Positions 63,679 through 64,000 of a stretch of DNA of 64,000 nucleotides are shown here, in pieces. The position numbers were made by a program, and so were the translations under genes. Origin of the DNA: Streptomyces sp. MUM 2J (GTDB lineage Bacteria; Actinomycetota; Actinomycetes; Streptomycetales; Streptomycetaceae). Each line of letters opens with the position of its first letter. Within the stretch, counting starts at the first letter, position 1. The stretch lies in the NCBI RefSeq assembly GCF_022414535.1, contig NZ_JADWYM010000007.1, positions 124,001 to 188,000 of the forward strand, read 5' to 3'. The notes under the pieces were generated by a model. That model was not told the origin of the DNA. It did not search any database and saw only the letters and a list, made by a program, of their open reading frames with translations.

Positions 63679-64000
63679 GCGCCGCGCTGCGGATGCGACC
63701 GATCGGCCGCGTCCGGCGCGGCGGGAGCCCGGCGGGGGCGCTTGGGGGCGGTCTGTCCGGCTGCCCACCCCTCACGGCACGGCCGACCGGGGGCTCGGGC
63801 CGCGCTGCCCGGCGGCCCGCGGGCTGCTCCGCCGGCCGGGAACGGCTCCGTCCTCCGCCCGGGGCGCGGGCGTGAAGCGCAGGGCGGAGGCCCTCCAGGG
63901 AGCCGTGGGCCGCCGAACGGGTGGCCGGGTCCGGACGGGGCTCCGGGGCGGGCGGGGCTCCGGGGCGGGCGGGGCGGGCGGCCCTCCCCGCCGGGGTGCC
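63679..64000. other. Window-edge region, no gene supported
   Basis: GC-rich sequence. A 17-bp tandem repeat (GGGGCTCCGGGGCGGGC, 63937-63970, plus a partial copy to 63979) is the only structure. A minus-strand gene entering from beyond 64000 is possible. Confidence 0.4.
63937..63979. repeat. Tandem repeat, 17 bp x 2.5
   Basis: Two perfect copies of GGGGCTCCGGGGCGGGC followed by a truncated GGGGCGGGC. Confidence 0.8.

Overview
The window is a chromosomal segment of a high-GC actinomycete, almost certainly a Streptomyces. The signs are very high G/C at third codon positions, frequent GTG/TTG starts, many ATGA/GTGA stop-start overlaps, a WhiB-like protein, DUF397 and DUF2510 proteins, and secreted polymer-degrading enzymes. 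From memory, the order GTP-cyclohydrolase cluster, gnd-pgi-opcA-zwf, Sfp-type PPTase, phospholipase C resembles the SCO66xx region of S. coelicolor; this was not checked by alignment. No tRNA, rRNA, CRISPR array or intact insertion sequence was seen.

Layout. 1-3.5 kb: tail of a sugar ABC uptake operon (binding protein, two permeases) ending in a GH1 beta-glucosidase. 3.6-9.6 kb: an accessory-looking stretch with an endonuclease VII-like protein, gene remnants, a coupled FMN-dependent 2-hydroxyacid dehydrogenase/methyltransferase pair, a small gene with two compensating frameshifts, and an EVE-like protein. 9.6-11.5 kb: an RsbW-like ATPase divergent from an Xre/DUF397 pair. 11.7-19 kb: a compact cluster of CDP-alcohol phosphotransferase, BchC-like dehydrogenase, PTPS homologue, glycosyltransferase, methyltransferase, flippase-like membrane protein, creatininase-family amidohydrolase and GTP cyclohydrolase II. 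It looks like a pathway from GTP to an unknown conjugate and is the strongest candidate for an undescribed system. 19-26.5 kb: a pentapeptide-like membrane protein and a pentose-phosphate operon (tal remnant, zwf, opcA, pgi, gnd).

26.6-39 kb: mostly extracellular degradation: AraC regulator, a serine-hydrolase-fold protein without its catalytic residues, GH16 beta-glucanase, lipase, sedolisin protease, HTH regulator, GH4 glucosidase and GH18 chitinase, several with recognisable operators and terminators. 39-42.6 kb: ATP-grasp protein, metallophosphoesterase, Sfp-type PPTase. 42.7-45 kb: HExxH protein, HTH regulator and an orphan MmyB-type sensor. 45-54 kb: GH13 alpha-glucosidase, Tat-exported phospholipase C, DUF2510 proteins, EamA permease, PAP2 phosphatase and a TetR regulator with dense operator repeats. 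54.5-64 kb: a LAL-type ATPase regulator without its HTH, a DUF3048 lipoprotein, a zinc alcohol dehydrogenase, divergent ligase and primase-polymerase genes of the LigD type, a VOC protein and a Wbl protein.

Four genes show a TANNNT box exactly 6 nt before the start codon, the usual layout of leaderless Streptomyces promoters.
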